64,000 bases of DNA from Alphaproteobacteria bacterium. Its GTDB lineage: Bacteria > Pseudomonadota > Alphaproteobacteria > Reyranellales > Reyranellaceae. Location: positions 124,001 to 188,000 of the forward strand of contig JAFKFK010000011.1 in assembly GCA_017307275.1 (NCBI GenBank), in the 5' to 3' direction. The notes beneath the pieces were generated by a model. That model was not told the DNA's origin. It saw nothing but the letters and a program-made list of their open reading frames with translations, and searched no databases. Shown here one piece after another: positions 33,317 through 43,249 of this stretch. Within the stretch, counting starts at the first letter, position 1. The number at the start of each line of letters is the position of its first letter. The position numbers were made by a program, and so were the translations under genes.

Positions 33317-34990
33317 TCATGGAGGAAGTATCGCAGGCGCGCGACTGACCACAATCCAGCTCTGCGTCTCCCGGCGCATCGGAAAATGATTAGCGAGATA
33401 AGCGCCATACTTGGCGCGCGCCGCGGCAGTTCCCGGGCTGTAACTCGAGAACTTCGGGATCAGCACATGATCGACATCGGCGAACAAGGCCTCGGGTGAT
33501 TGCATCGGCATGCCGGCGCCGGACCACAAGGTCTCGCCGCGCGGGGGGCGCCAGCCGAGCATGAAGGGCAGGGGGTTGACCTGATCGAGAATGGCGACGC
33601 CGCCTGGTCGATAGCGGGGCTCTGCCAGCAGCGCGGCGGCTTCCGTGATCGTTTCGATATACTCGTACTGCGAGAGTTCGTAGCGCGGCTGGATCGCCCG
33701 AGTTCGATTGAGCAGCGGCTCTTTCGTGTGCCCCGCGGCGAAGGCTGCCAGCAATCCTTCGCGCTCTGCGGGTACGGCCAATCCGCGGAGGTTGGTGTCG
33801 TCGACCACGAGCAGACATTGTTCGCAGCCGGTCTTGAGATGATAGCCCACCAGGCTGAGCGCCGAAGTGCCAATCGACAGCAATGGAAAGATCAGGAGAG
33901 CCCCGAGGAGCAGCGGCGCTGCGCGCTGCTGGCGGAGTTGATCGACGAAGAGAAAGGCGATCACGATGGCGAGCGGCATGCCGTACGGCTGCGCGTTCTG
34001 CGTCAGCAGGAAGGCGCCTGCGGCCAGCAGGAAGGCCGTTGCGAGGGGAAGCTGCAGCGGCGCGCGGCCACTCCACCACATCCACGCTGCGACGACGAAG
34101 GCCACGATGTAAGCGGCATAGCTGTCGGCGTAGGCGAAGAAGTTCATCAAGTGATTTTCGAGACTGTCGCGTACGCCGCCCGACTGCACCGCCCCCAGGA
34201 CATCGGCCAGATAGGCGTGATTGTACGGTGCGACCGCGTTCAGGGCCGTTACGCCGCCGACCGTCACCCAGATGCGCCATTGGTCGCGAATGTGCGGGGA
34301 GACAAGAAGGGCGAACGCGACGGCTCCGAGGCCGACCACGAAGTAAGTCACCTTGAGGTAGTAGAGCGCCGTCAGCAGAAGGCCGGCAGCGATTGCTTCG
34401 ATCAAGTCACCGCCACGCCCGGTACGCGATGGCACGAAGAGAAGCAGGGAAAGAATGGAGATCGCACCCCACCCGTACCGGTTGTACGACATAGCAAACG
34501 AATAGGCAGTCGGCAGGTCGCCGATGTTCGCGGGCCTGAGGGCAAGCAGGCACACGAAGACGACAAAGATCACGGCGGGCACCAGCGGCAGGCGTCGCCA
34601 CGCAACGATCACAGCCGCTGTGAAGAGGAACGATGTGATGATGGTCACGCCCACCAGAAAGGCGTGTGGCGTCGGTCCGGCGATCGAGAAGCCGAGAGCG
34701 GTCAGGAGGAAATTCAGCTCGCCGACCGGATCGTGGAAGTCGACATGTGCAACGTGACCGTAATGTAGATGCCAAGCACCCGAGAGATTGAACAGGAGAT
34801 CCCAGCTCATCTCGCGCGACAGCAGCCGATCGGGCGACAGCAACGCCCAGATGGCGACGACCACCGGCACCCCTGCCGCGACCGAAAGTTTCGCGAGCGA
34901 TGCGCTCGCCGTCATCAGCCCTGCTGCAACCTCGTCTGCCGGCGTCTGCAGGGAGGCGGTTTCGGGCTTGCTCGCGACGAGGTTGTCCAT
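33317..34990 (-). CDS. Large polytopic membrane protein, possibly GT-C glycosyltransferase-like
   Basis: The 557-aa protein (ATG at 34990, GAGGGA upstream) has about ten to twelve hydrophobic segments over residues 30-380 and a soluble C-terminal part of about 170 residues (TNLRGLAVPAEREGL to QSWIVVSRAP). The arrangement resembles GT-C/ArnT-like membrane glycosyltransferases, with an acidic loop (FHDPVGELN) after the first helices where the catalytic Asp would be. I do not recognise it with certainty. It stands between the Liv receptor and the Liv transporter genes, divergent from the latter. Confidence 0.5.
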   Translation of the reverse strand: MDNLVASKPETASLQTPADEVAAGLMTASASLAKLSVAAGVPVVVAIWALLSPDRLLSREMSWDLLFNLSGAWHLHYGHVAHVDFHDPVGELNFLLTALGFSIAGPTPHAFLVGVTIITSFLFTAAVIVAWRRLPLVPAVIFVVFVCLLALRPANIGDLPTAYSFAMSYNRYGWGAISILSLLLFVPSRTGRGGDLIEAIAAGLLLTALYYLKVTYFVVGLGAVAFALLVSPHIRDQWRIWVTVGGVTALNAVAPYNHAYLADVLGAVQSGGVRDSLENHLMNFFAYADSYAAYIVAFVVAAWMWWSGRAPLQLPLATAFLLAAGAFLLTQNAQPYGMPLAIVIAFLFVDQLRQQRAAPLLLGALLIFPLLSIGTSALSLVGYHLKTGCEQCLLVVDDTNLRGLAVPAEREGLLAAFAAGHTKEPLLNRTRAIQPRYELSQYEYIETITEAAALLAEPRYRPGGVAILDQVNPLPFMLGWRPPRGETLWSGAGMPMQSPEALFADVDHVLIPKFSSYSPGTAAARAKYGAYLANHFPMRRETQSWIVVSRAPAILPP

Positions 34991-35134
34991 CGTTCTGGTT
35001 GATCCCTCACCCGTATACCTGCCTAGCACGCAGGCAGTGGGAGGCGTGGTGATCATTCTGGGGTTTGGACAGCCCGGCGGCCGCTGGACAGGCCGTGCCA
35101 ATTCCGTGTTATAGGCAGCCTACCGGGAGGACTG

Positions 35135-35882
35135 GTGAAAGAAGAAACAATACTAGAGGCCGAAGGTCTCACTAAAGAGTTCAAGGGCTTTGTGGCCGTC
35201 AAGAATGTCCGCTTGCGCGTGCGTCGTCATACGATCCACGCGCTCATCGGGCCGAATGGCGCGGGCAAGACCACTTGTTTCAACCTTCTAACGCACTTCC
35301 TGTCCCCGACGGCGGGGCAGATCCACTTCAACGGACGGAACATCACCGGCAGCTCGCCGGCCGCGATCGCGCGGATGGGGCTGGCAAGGTCGTTCCAGAT
35401 TTCCGCGGTGTTCCCGCATCTGTCGGTCCGCGAGAACGTTCGCGTCGCCCTGCAGCGCAAGCTCGGCAATTCCTTCCACTTCTGGCGTTCCGAGCGGGTC
35501 CTGAACAACCTCGATCAGCGCGCTCTCGAACTGGTCGAAGCGGTGGGCCTCAGCGCTTTCGCCGAACTGCCCGCTGTGGAGCTGCCTTACGGCCGCAAGC
35601 GCGCCCTCGAGATCGCCACCACCCTGGCGCTCGAGCCCGAGATGATGCTGCTCGACGAGCCGATGGCCGGCCTCGGGCAGGAGGACATCAAGCGCATCGC
35701 CGCCCTGATCCGAACCGTCGCGAAGGACCGCACCGTTTTGATGGTCGAGCACAACATGTCCGTGGTTGCTGATCTTTCCGACACCATCACCGTGCTGGCG
35801 CGCGGCGAGGTGCTGGCGGAAGGGCCTTATGCCGCGGTCTCGAAGGATCCGGCCGTGGTCGAGGCTTATGTTGGTACCGGTC

Positions 35883-35890
<8 letters not shown>
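35135..35890 (+). CDS. livG: Branched-chain amino acid-type ABC transporter ATP-binding protein LivG
   Basis: The 251-aa ATPase has Walker A GPNGAGKTT (residues 39-47), the LivG-specific insertion with SFQISAVFPHLSVRENV, a signature region (ELPYGRKRALEIATTL) and Walker B MMLLDEPMAGL. It begins at GTG after CGGGAGG. It heads livG-livF-livH-livM, a complete membrane and ATPase set for a LIV-type transporter. The 3' end overlaps livF by 8 bp. Confidence 0.9.
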
Positions 35891-36587
<697 letters not shown>

Positions 36588-36594
36588 GGATTTC

Positions 36595-37476
36595 ATGTTC
36601 GAACTTCTCGGCATTCCGCCCCAGGCACTGTTCGGCCAGCTCCTGCTTGGCCTGATCAACGGCGCCTTCTACGCCATGCTCAGTCTCGGCCTTGCCGTGA
36701 TCTTCGGCATGCTGAACGTCATCAACTTCACGCACGGCGCCCAGTACATGATGGGCGCCTTCGCCGCGTGGCTGCTGCTCGGCTACCTCGATGTGCCGTT
36801 CTGGGCCTCGCTGGCGCTGGCGCCGGTGATCGTCGGCCTGATCGGCATCGTGCTCGAAAAGCTGCTGCTGAAACGCATCTATCATCTCGACCATCTCTAC
36901 GGCTTCCTGCTGACCTTCGGCATGGCTCTGGTCATCGAGGGATTGTTCCAGCTCCAGTGGGGGTCGTCGGGCGCGCCTTATCCCAACCCGATCCCGGGCG
37001 GCTACAATCTCGGCTTCATGTTCCTGCCGACCTATCGCGGCTTCGTCGTCCTGGCGGCGCTCGTGATCTGCCTCGCCACCTGGTACGGCATCGAGCGTAC
37101 CAAGCTCGGCGCCTACCTGCGGGCTGCGACCGAGAATCCGACCCTGGTGCGCGCCTTCGGCATCAACGTGCCGCGCCTGATCACCCTGACCTACGGCCTG
37201 GGCGTCGCGCTCGCGGCCCTGGCGGGCGTGCTCGCCGCGCCCATCCAGCAGGTCTCGGCGCTGATGGGCACCAACCTCGTGCTCGTGGTCTTCGCGGTCG
37301 TCGTGATCGGCGGCATGGGCTCGATCATGGGGTCGATCGTCACGGGCTTCGGGCTCGGCATGATCGAAGGCCTGACCAAGGTCTTCTATCCCCCGGCCTC
37401 CAACACGGTGATCTTCGTCGTCATGGCGATCGTTCTGCTGGTCAAGCCGGCCGGCCTTTTCGGGCAGACCAAATGA
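36595..37476 (+). CDS. livH: Branched-chain amino acid-type ABC transporter permease LivH
   Basis: The 293-aa permease has about eight membrane helices and the LivH pattern QLLLGLINGAFYAMLSLGLAVIFGMLNVINFTHG, with the ATPase-contact loop ATEN-PTLVRAFGIN. It starts 7 bp after livF and overlaps livM by ATGA. Confidence 0.9.
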   Translation: MFELLGIPPQALFGQLLLGLINGAFYAMLSLGLAVIFGMLNVINFTHGAQYMMGAFAAWLLLGYLDVPFWASLALAPVIVGLIGIVLEKLLLKRIYHLDHLYGFLLTFGMALVIEGLFQLQWGSSGAPYPNPIPGGYNLGFMFLPTYRGFVVLAALVICLATWYGIERTKLGAYLRAATENPTLVRAFGINVPRLITLTYGLGVALAALAGVLAAPIQQVSALMGTNLVLVVFAVVVIGGMGSIMGSIVTGFGLGMIEGLTKVFYPPASNTVIFVVMAIVLLVKPAGLFGQTK

Positions 37477-38414
37477 CCTCGCAGCGCGTCGGTTACGCCA
37501 TCCTGATCATCCTGGCGCTGGTCGCGCCGGCGATCGCCTATCCCGTCTTCCTGATGAAGGCGCTGTGCTTCGCGTTGTTCGCCTGCGCTTTCAATCTGCT
37601 GCTGGGCTATGCCGGCCTCATGAGCTTCGGCCATGCCATGTTCTTCGGCATGGCGGGCTACTTCTATGGCCACGTCGTCAAGGCATGGGACATGTCGCCG
37701 GAAATCGGCCTGCTCGCCGGCGTGGCCGGGGCAGCCGCCCTTGGCCTGGTGACCGGCGCCTTGGCCATCCGGCGGCAGGGCATCTACTTCGCGATGATCA
37801 CGCTGGCCTTTGCGCAGATGGTCTATTTCTTCTGCGTGCAGGCCCCCTTCACCGGTGGCGAGGACGGGCTGCAGGGCATTCCACGCAAGGCGCTGCTGGG
37901 TGGGTTGATTCCGACCAAGAACGACCTCGTCCTCTACTACGTCGTGCTGGCGATCTTCCTGTTTGGCTATGCCGCGATCTACCGCTTCATTCACTCGCCG
38001 TTCGGCCAGGTCCTGAAGGCGATCCGCGACAACGAACAGCGCGCCGTGTCGCTGGGCTACGAGGCCGACCGCTACAAGCTGCTGGCCTTCGTCCTCTCGG
38101 CGGCACTGGCCGGGCTGGCGGGCGCCACCAAAGCGATGGTGCAGCAGTTCGCCACGCTGACCGACGTTGCCGCTTCGACCTCAGGCGAGGTCGTGCTGAT
38201 GGCGCTCGTCGGCGGCCTTGGCACCATCATCGGGCCGGTGGTCGGCGCCTTCATCATCATCACCATGCAGAACTATCTGGCGGGCTTCGGCCAGTTCGTG
38301 CTGGTCATCCAGGGCGCCATCTTCGTCGTGATCGTGCTGGCCTTCCGCAAGGGCGTGGTGGGCGAGTTCGCGGAATGGTGGAGACGTCGACGCTCCACCA
38401 CGAAGCCGACCTAG
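37473..38414 (+). CDS. livM: Branched-chain amino acid-type ABC transporter permease LivM
   Basis: The 313-aa permease has eight or so helices with ALFACAFNLLLGYAGLMSFGHAMFFG and the loop LKAIRDNEQRAVSLGYEADRYK typical of LivM. The 4-bp overlap with livH supports a single operon. It ends just before a convergent small membrane protein gene; no separate binding protein follows. Confidence 0.9.
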   Translation: MTSQRVGYAILIILALVAPAIAYPVFLMKALCFALFACAFNLLLGYAGLMSFGHAMFFGMAGYFYGHVVKAWDMSPEIGLLAGVAGAAALGLVTGALAIRRQGIYFAMITLAFAQMVYFFCVQAPFTGGEDGLQGIPRKALLGGLIPTKNDLVLYYVVLAIFLFGYAAIYRFIHSPFGQVLKAIRDNEQRAVSLGYEADRYKLLAFVLSAALAGLAGATKAMVQQFATLTDVAASTSGEVVLMALVGGLGTIIGPVVGAFIIITMQNYLAGFGQFVLVIQGAIFVVIVLAFRKGVVGEFAEWWRRRRSTTKPT

Positions 38415-38420
38415 GCTCGG

Positions 38421-38639
38421 TCAGCGCGGCGCGATGACCTCGGCGCAGTTGGTCGCCTTGGTCATCAGGCAGTCCTGCAGCGCCGAGACGTCTTTCAGCC
38501 TGCCGGTCAGCAGGACACAGGCAATCAACAGGGCCGCGACGACGGCGAGGGCGATCAGGCTGCCGGTGCGTCGCGCCGTTTCGCGCTCGTCGTCGCTCTG
38601 TTCGAGATACTCTTCGCGCTCGTAGCGATTGTCCGCCAT
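38421..38639 (-). CDS. Small hypothetical single-span membrane protein
   Basis: The 72-aa protein has an acidic, Arg/Glu-rich N-terminus (DNRYEREEYLEQSDDERETARR), one hydrophobic span (IALAVVAALLIACVLL) and a short tail with two cysteines. It is not recognised. It starts 7 bp after the RND pump gene with GAGTGAGG as ribosome site, so it probably belongs to that operon and may be a small accessory subunit or regulator of the pump. Confidence 0.6.
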   Translation of the reverse strand: MADNRYEREEYLEQSDDERETARRTGSLIALAVVAALLIACVLLTGRLKDVSALQDCLMTKATNCAEVIAPR

Positions 38640-38646
38640 GGCGGCC

Positions 38647-41600
38647 TCACTCGGCAGCACGCACGTCGGACGACGGCGCCGGAGCTGTCAGGGCCGGAAT
38701 GGCGGCGGGCACTTCACCGGCCGGCCGCGGGCGCCGGCCACCCAGCCAATGCGCAAACCGGTCGAGGTAGAGGTAGATCACTGGCGTCGTGTAAAGCGTC
38801 AGCCATTGCGAGACGAGCAGGCCGCCGACGATCGCGATGCCGAGCGGCCGGCGCAGCTCCGAGCCGGCGCCGCTGCCGATGGCCAGCGGCAGGCCGCCGC
38901 CGATCGCGGCAAAGGTCGTCATCATGATCGGCCGGAAACGCAGCAGGCAGGCCTCGTGGATCGCTTCGAGCGGGCTCTTGCCACGGTCGCGCTCCGCCTC
39001 CAGGGCGAAGTCGATCATCATGATCGCGTTCTTCTTCACGATGCCGATCAACAGGATGATGCCGATCAGGGCGATGACGCTGAGATCGTAGTGGAACACC
39101 ATCAGCATGAGCAGCGCACCGACGCCGGCCGACGGCAACGCCGACAGGATGGTGATGGGGTGCACGTAACTCTCGTAGAGCATGCCCAGCACGATGTAGA
39201 CCGCGAGGATCGCCGCCGCGATCAGGAGCGGTGTCGAGGACAGCGACGACTGGAAGGCCTGCGCCGTACCCTGGAAGGAGCCATCGAGGGTAATCGGCGT
39301 ATGCAGTTCGGCCTGCATCGCCTGGATCTTGGCGACGGCCTGACCGAGCGCCACGCCCGGTGCCAGATTGAACGACAGCGTCACCGCCGGAAACTGCCCC
39401 TGATGATTGACGGTGAGGGGCGCCACCTTCTTGGTGAAGCGCGCTACGGTGCTGAGCGGCACCTGCACGCCGTTGGGGCCGGGGATGTAGATCCGCGACA
39501 GGGCGCTCGGGTCCGACTGGAAGGAGGGCATCACTTCCAGCACGACCTTGTACTGGGTGGCGGAGCTGTAGATCGTCGCGACCTGGCGCTGGCCGAAGGC
39601 GTCGTAGAGCGTCTGGTCGATCGCCGACAGCGACAGGCCGAGGCGCGAAGCCGTGTCGCGGTCGATGTCGATGGAGATGTGCGGTGCTGCGATCTGCTGG
39701 TCGGACGTGACGTCCTGCAACTCGGGGAGTTTCGCCATACGCTCCTCGATGATCGGCGCCCAATGGTTCAGCTCTGCCGAGTCGGTCGAGGTCAGCGTGT
39801 ACTGAAACTCCGTCTTGCTGAGACGGCCGCCGACATTGATGTCCTGTCCCGCCTGCATGAAGAACTTCACGCCCGGGATGGTTGCAACCTTGGGGCGCAG
39901 CCGCTGAATGACCTCCTGTGCCGAGGCGCTGCGATCGGCGAAGGGCTTCAACTGAATGAACATGCGCGCCGTGTTTTCGGACGAGTTGCCGCCCGTCGAA
40001 CCCACAAAGCCGACGACGCCGGAGACCGCCGGATCCTTCTGGATGATCGCCGAAAGCTGTTCCTGCAGATCGGCCATGGCGGCGAAGGAGATGTCCTGCC
40101 GTGCCTCGGCCTGGCCAAAGATGAAGCCGGTGTCCTGCTCGGGAAAGAACCCCTTGGGGATCACGACGTAGAGATAGCCGGTCACGAAGATCAGGACGAT
40201 CGTCGAGAGCAGCGTCGGCAGCCGGTGTCGCAGCACCCATTGCAAGGTGCGGTCGTAGCCGCGCAGGACGGCGTCGAACGCATCCTCGCACATCTGGTCG
40301 AGGCGGCCGCGCTTGTGTCCCGTCTGGCGCTTGAGGAACTGCGCGCACATCACCGGCGTCAGGGTGAGCGACACGAAGGCCGACATGATGACGGCCACGG
40401 TGACGGTGACGGCGAACTCGCGGAACAGGCGGCCGACGATGCCGCCCATAAAGAGCAGCGGAATAAACACCGCGATCAGCGAGAAGGTGATCGACACGAT
40501 GGTGAAGCCGATCTGGCCTGCACCCTTGATGGCAGCATCGAACGGCCGTTCGCCTTCCTCGATGTAGCGGACGATGTTCTCGATCATGACGATCGCGTCG
40601 TCGACCACGAAGCCGACGGCGATGGTGAGGCCCATCAGCGACAGGTTGTCGATGCTGTAGTCGAACAGATACATCACGCCAAATGTGCCGATCAGGGACA
40701 GCGGCACGGTGATGCTGGGAATGATCGTCGCCCACATGTGGCGCAGGAAGAGGAAGATCACCATCACCACCAGGCCGACGGTCAGCACCAGGGTGAACTC
40801 GACGTCCCGCACGGAATCACGGATCGACTGCGACCGGTCGGAGACCAGATCAACATGCACGGCCTGCGGCACCGAGGCGAGCAGACGCGGCATCATCGCC
40901 TTGATCGAGTCGACGATCTCCACGGTGTTGGCGCCGGGCTGGCGGAAGATCAGGAGAAGCTCGGAGCGGCCGCCGTTGAACCAGGCGCCGTTGCGCGGTG
41001 ACTTCGTGGCGTCGATCACATCGCCGATGTCCTGCAGCTTGACCGGCGCGCCGTTGCGGTAGGCGACGATGATCTGGCGATAGGTCGAGGCCTGGAAGAG
41101 CTGGTCGTTGGTGTCGAGGGTGAACGACTGGTGGCTGTTCTCGATATTGCCCTTGGCCTGGTTGAGCGTGGCGCCGGTGATGGCGGCGCGCACGTCCTCC
41201 AGCCCGATGCCATGGGCGGCGAGCGCCGCCGGATTGGCCTGGACGCGAACCGCGAAGTCCTGCTGACCGGCCACCAGTACCTGCGATACGCCCGGTACGG
41301 CCGAGATCTTCTGCGCCAGGATCGTGTAGGCATAGTCGTCGACCTTGTAGATCGGCAGGTCCTCGGAGTGGACGGCATAGATCAGCACGGCGCGGTCGGC
41401 CGGGTTCACCTTGCGGTAGGTCGGCGGGTTGGGCAGGTCCTTGGGCAGAAGGCCGCTGGCAGCATTGATGGCGGTCTGCACGTCGGTGGCCGCGCCGTCG
41501 ATGTTGCGGCCGAGATTGAACTGAAGGGTGATCGAGGTCGTGCCGAGACCACTGGTCGAGTTCATCGACGCGAGCCCGGGAATAGCCGCGAACTGCTGCT

Positions 41601-41802
41601 CGAGAGGTGTCGCGACCGACGAGGCCATGGTCTCCGGGCTGGCGCCGGGCAACGTTGCCGATACGGTGATCGTTGGAAAATCGACATTGGGCAAAGCGGA
41701 GACCGGCAGGAGGCCGTAGGTCGCGATGCCGAAGACGAGCAGCCCCAGCATCATCAGCGATGTTGCGATCGGGCGGCGGATGAAGGTGCCGGAGATATTC
41801 AT
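38647..41802 (-). CDS. RND multidrug efflux permease (MdtB/MdtC-like)
   Basis: The 1051-aa pump has 12 helices and two large periplasmic loops. The start FIRRPIATSLMMLGLLVFGI, the proton-relay acidic pair in VGFVVDDAIVMIENI and the Lys in GIVKKNAIMMIDFA are all intact. The N-terminal pattern is that of the MdtB/MdtC (MuxB) branch exporting bile salts, novobiocin and similar compounds. It follows its adaptor by 7 bp. Unlike MdtBC there is only one permease, and no TolC-type outer-membrane gene is in the window. Confidence 0.88.
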   Translation of the reverse strand: MNISGTFIRRPIATSLMMLGLLVFGIATYGLLPVSALPNVDFPTITVSATLPGASPETMASSVATPLEQQFAAIPGLASMNSTSGLGTTSITLQFNLGRNIDGAATDVQTAINAASGLLPKDLPNPPTYRKVNPADRAVLIYAVHSEDLPIYKVDDYAYTILAQKISAVPGVSQVLVAGQQDFAVRVQANPAALAAHGIGLEDVRAAITGATLNQAKGNIENSHQSFTLDTNDQLFQASTYRQIIVAYRNGAPVKLQDIGDVIDATKSPRNGAWFNGGRSELLLIFRQPGANTVEIVDSIKAMMPRLLASVPQAVHVDLVSDRSQSIRDSVRDVEFTLVLTVGLVVMVIFLFLRHMWATIIPSITVPLSLIGTFGVMYLFDYSIDNLSLMGLTIAVGFVVDDAIVMIENIVRYIEEGERPFDAAIKGAGQIGFTIVSITFSLIAVFIPLLFMGGIVGRLFREFAVTVTVAVIMSAFVSLTLTPVMCAQFLKRQTGHKRGRLDQMCEDAFDAVLRGYDRTLQWVLRHRLPTLLSTIVLIFVTGYLYVVIPKGFFPEQDTGFIFGQAEARQDISFAAMADLQEQLSAIIQKDPAVSGVVGFVGSTGGNSSENTARMFIQLKPFADRSASAQEVIQRLRPKVATIPGVKFFMQAGQDINVGGRLSKTEFQYTLTSTDSAELNHWAPIIEERMAKLPELQDVTSDQQIAAPHISIDIDRDTASRLGLSLSAIDQTLYDAFGQRQVATIYSSATQYKVVLEVMPSFQSDPSALSRIYIPGPNGVQVPLSTVARFTKKVAPLTVNHQGQFPAVTLSFNLAPGVALGQAVAKIQAMQAELHTPITLDGSFQGTAQAFQSSLSSTPLLIAAAILAVYIVLGMLYESYVHPITILSALPSAGVGALLMLMVFHYDLSVIALIGIILLIGIVKKNAIMMIDFALEAERDRGKSPLEAIHEACLLRFRPIMMTTFAAIGGGLPLAIGSGAGSELRRPLGIAIVGGLLVSQWLTLYTTPVIYLYLDRFAHWLGGRRPRPAGEVPAAIPALTAPAPSSDVRAAE

Positions 41803-41809
41803 GAGGCCA

Positions 41810-42982
41810 TCAGCCGTCCTTGGCCGTGGCAACAGGCGGCTGGGCAATCGGCTTCGCATCCTCGGCTTTGACGCGGACGCCGTCGCTCAGCCGATACTGG
41901 CCGTCGACCACGACCTGTTCCTTGCTCTCGATCCCCTTGTCGACGATGGCAAGGCCGTCCTGCATGCCACCGACCTCGACGGTGCGCCGTTGGGCGGTAC
42001 CGTCGGGGCGGATGACATAGGCGTAGTAGCCGTTGGCGCCCTGCATGACGGCGCGCTGCGGCACGGTCACGACGCTGCTGCGCATCGACAGCACCAGCCG
42101 AACGTTGACGAACTCACCGGGCCACAGGCGCTCGTCGGCGTTGGCGAAGGTCGCCTTGAGGCGGAGCGTGCCCGTCGCCACGTCGATCTGGTTGTCGATG
42201 AGGCTCAGCTTGCCCTCGGCCAGCAGGGTCTTGTCGTCGCTGGCATAGGCCAGAACGGTGAGGGAGCCGGCCTGCTGGTTGTGCCGGATCGCATCCGCAT
42301 AATCCTGCGGCACGGTGAAGTTCACGAAGATCGGCCTGATCTGCGTGATGGTGACAAGACTCGTTGGTTGCCCCGCCTGCACGAGGTTGCCGACATCGAC
42401 CAGGCGTTGGCCGGTGCGCCCGGCAATCGGTGCGCGAATGTCGGCATAGGTCAGGTTGAGCCGGGCGGTCTCGATGGCCGCCTTGTCCGCGGCGATCGAA
42501 CCCTTCAGCGCGCCGACGATCGCCTGCTGCTGATCGTAGCTCTGGCGAGACTGGAAACCTGAGTTGATCAGCTTGCCGTAACGTTCCAGATCGAGGGCCG
42601 CGCCCGTGAGCTGCGCCTCGTTGCGTTTCAGGGTCGCCGTCGCCGCTTCGAGTGCGGCCTGGAAGGGCCGTGGATCGATCTGGATCAGCGGATCGCCAGC
42701 CTTCACGAACTGGCCTTCCGTGAACAGGACTTTGACGATTTCGCCGTCGACACGCGACTTGATGGTCACGGCGTTGTAGGCCTGAACGGTACCGATACCG
42801 CGCACGAACTGCGGCACGTCCTTCTTCTCGGCGACGCCCGAGATCACGGGAATCTGCGGAGCAGGCGTCGACGCGCGAGCCTTGTCCGAGTTGCTCTGGT
42901 CGAACAGGGCGTAGGCGGCAGCTGCCGCGGTGACACCAGCCATAAGCAGGACCGCAAACTTTGAGAGTATCGTGTTGCGCAT
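41810..42982 (-). CDS. RND efflux periplasmic adaptor (MdtA-like)
   Basis: The 390-aa protein has an N-terminal membrane anchor, a biotinyl/lipoyl-like half (VTIKSRVDGEIVKVLFTEGQFVKAGDPLIQID), an alpha-hairpin coiled coil (ALEAATATLKRNEAQLTGAAL to LNLTYADIRAPI) and a beta-barrel (IFVNFTVPQDYADAI). It links the RND permease to an outer-membrane channel. It heads the pump operon; a 7-bp hairpin at 43008-43025 lies in its leader. Confidence 0.88.
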   Translation of the reverse strand: MRNTILSKFAVLLMAGVTAAAAAYALFDQSNSDKARASTPAPQIPVISGVAEKKDVPQFVRGIGTVQAYNAVTIKSRVDGEIVKVLFTEGQFVKAGDPLIQIDPRPFQAALEAATATLKRNEAQLTGAALDLERYGKLINSGFQSRQSYDQQQAIVGALKGSIAADKAAIETARLNLTYADIRAPIAGRTGQRLVDVGNLVQAGQPTSLVTITQIRPIFVNFTVPQDYADAIRHNQQAGSLTVLAYASDDKTLLAEGKLSLIDNQIDVATGTLRLKATFANADERLWPGEFVNVRLVLSMRSSVVTVPQRAVMQGANGYYAYVIRPDGTAQRRTVEVGGMQDGLAIVDKGIESKEQVVVDGQYRLSDGVRVKAEDAKPIAQPPVATAKDG

Positions 42983-43007
42983 TCTCGAAAGACTCCGAGA
43001 CGGGAGG

Positions 43008-43025
43008 GGCGCACATGCGTGCGCC
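43008..43025. promoter_or_regulatory. Palindrome in leader of the RND operon
   Basis: GGCGCAC (43008-43014) and GTGCGCC (43019-43025) form perfect arms around ATGC, 26 bp upstream of the adaptor start. Candidate repressor site. Confidence 0.4.
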
Positions 43026-43081
43026 AGGCAAAGCCACCACCATGCACTGGATGGCGCTTCATCCTTAACTTGTGCTTACGC

Positions 43082-43105
43082 GCCGGGATGTCCCGGCATG
43101 CCGGG
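43082..43105. repeat. Two overlapping palindromes in the RND/CaCA divergent gap
   Basis: GCCGGGA (43082-43088) pairs with TCCCGGC (43091-43097), while a 14-bp palindrome CCCGGCATGCCGGG (43092-43105) reuses the second arm. The two pairings exclude each other. Role unknown. Confidence 0.45.
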
Positions 43106-43249
43106 GCCAGTTTGACGCACACAATGATGTGATGACCGCGGTGAAGGTAGCCAACCTCACTCGCTATGAAACGATGGCTCGCTTCGATGCGAATGCTTCT
43201 TTATATCTGAGTAGACTGCAGCACTGGCGCGAGAAGAAGGGGAGACGCG

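Noticed and set aside
38629..41001. 790-aa open frame on the plus strand
   Set aside because: Antisense to the RND pump gene; His/Asp/Arg-rich product without domains.
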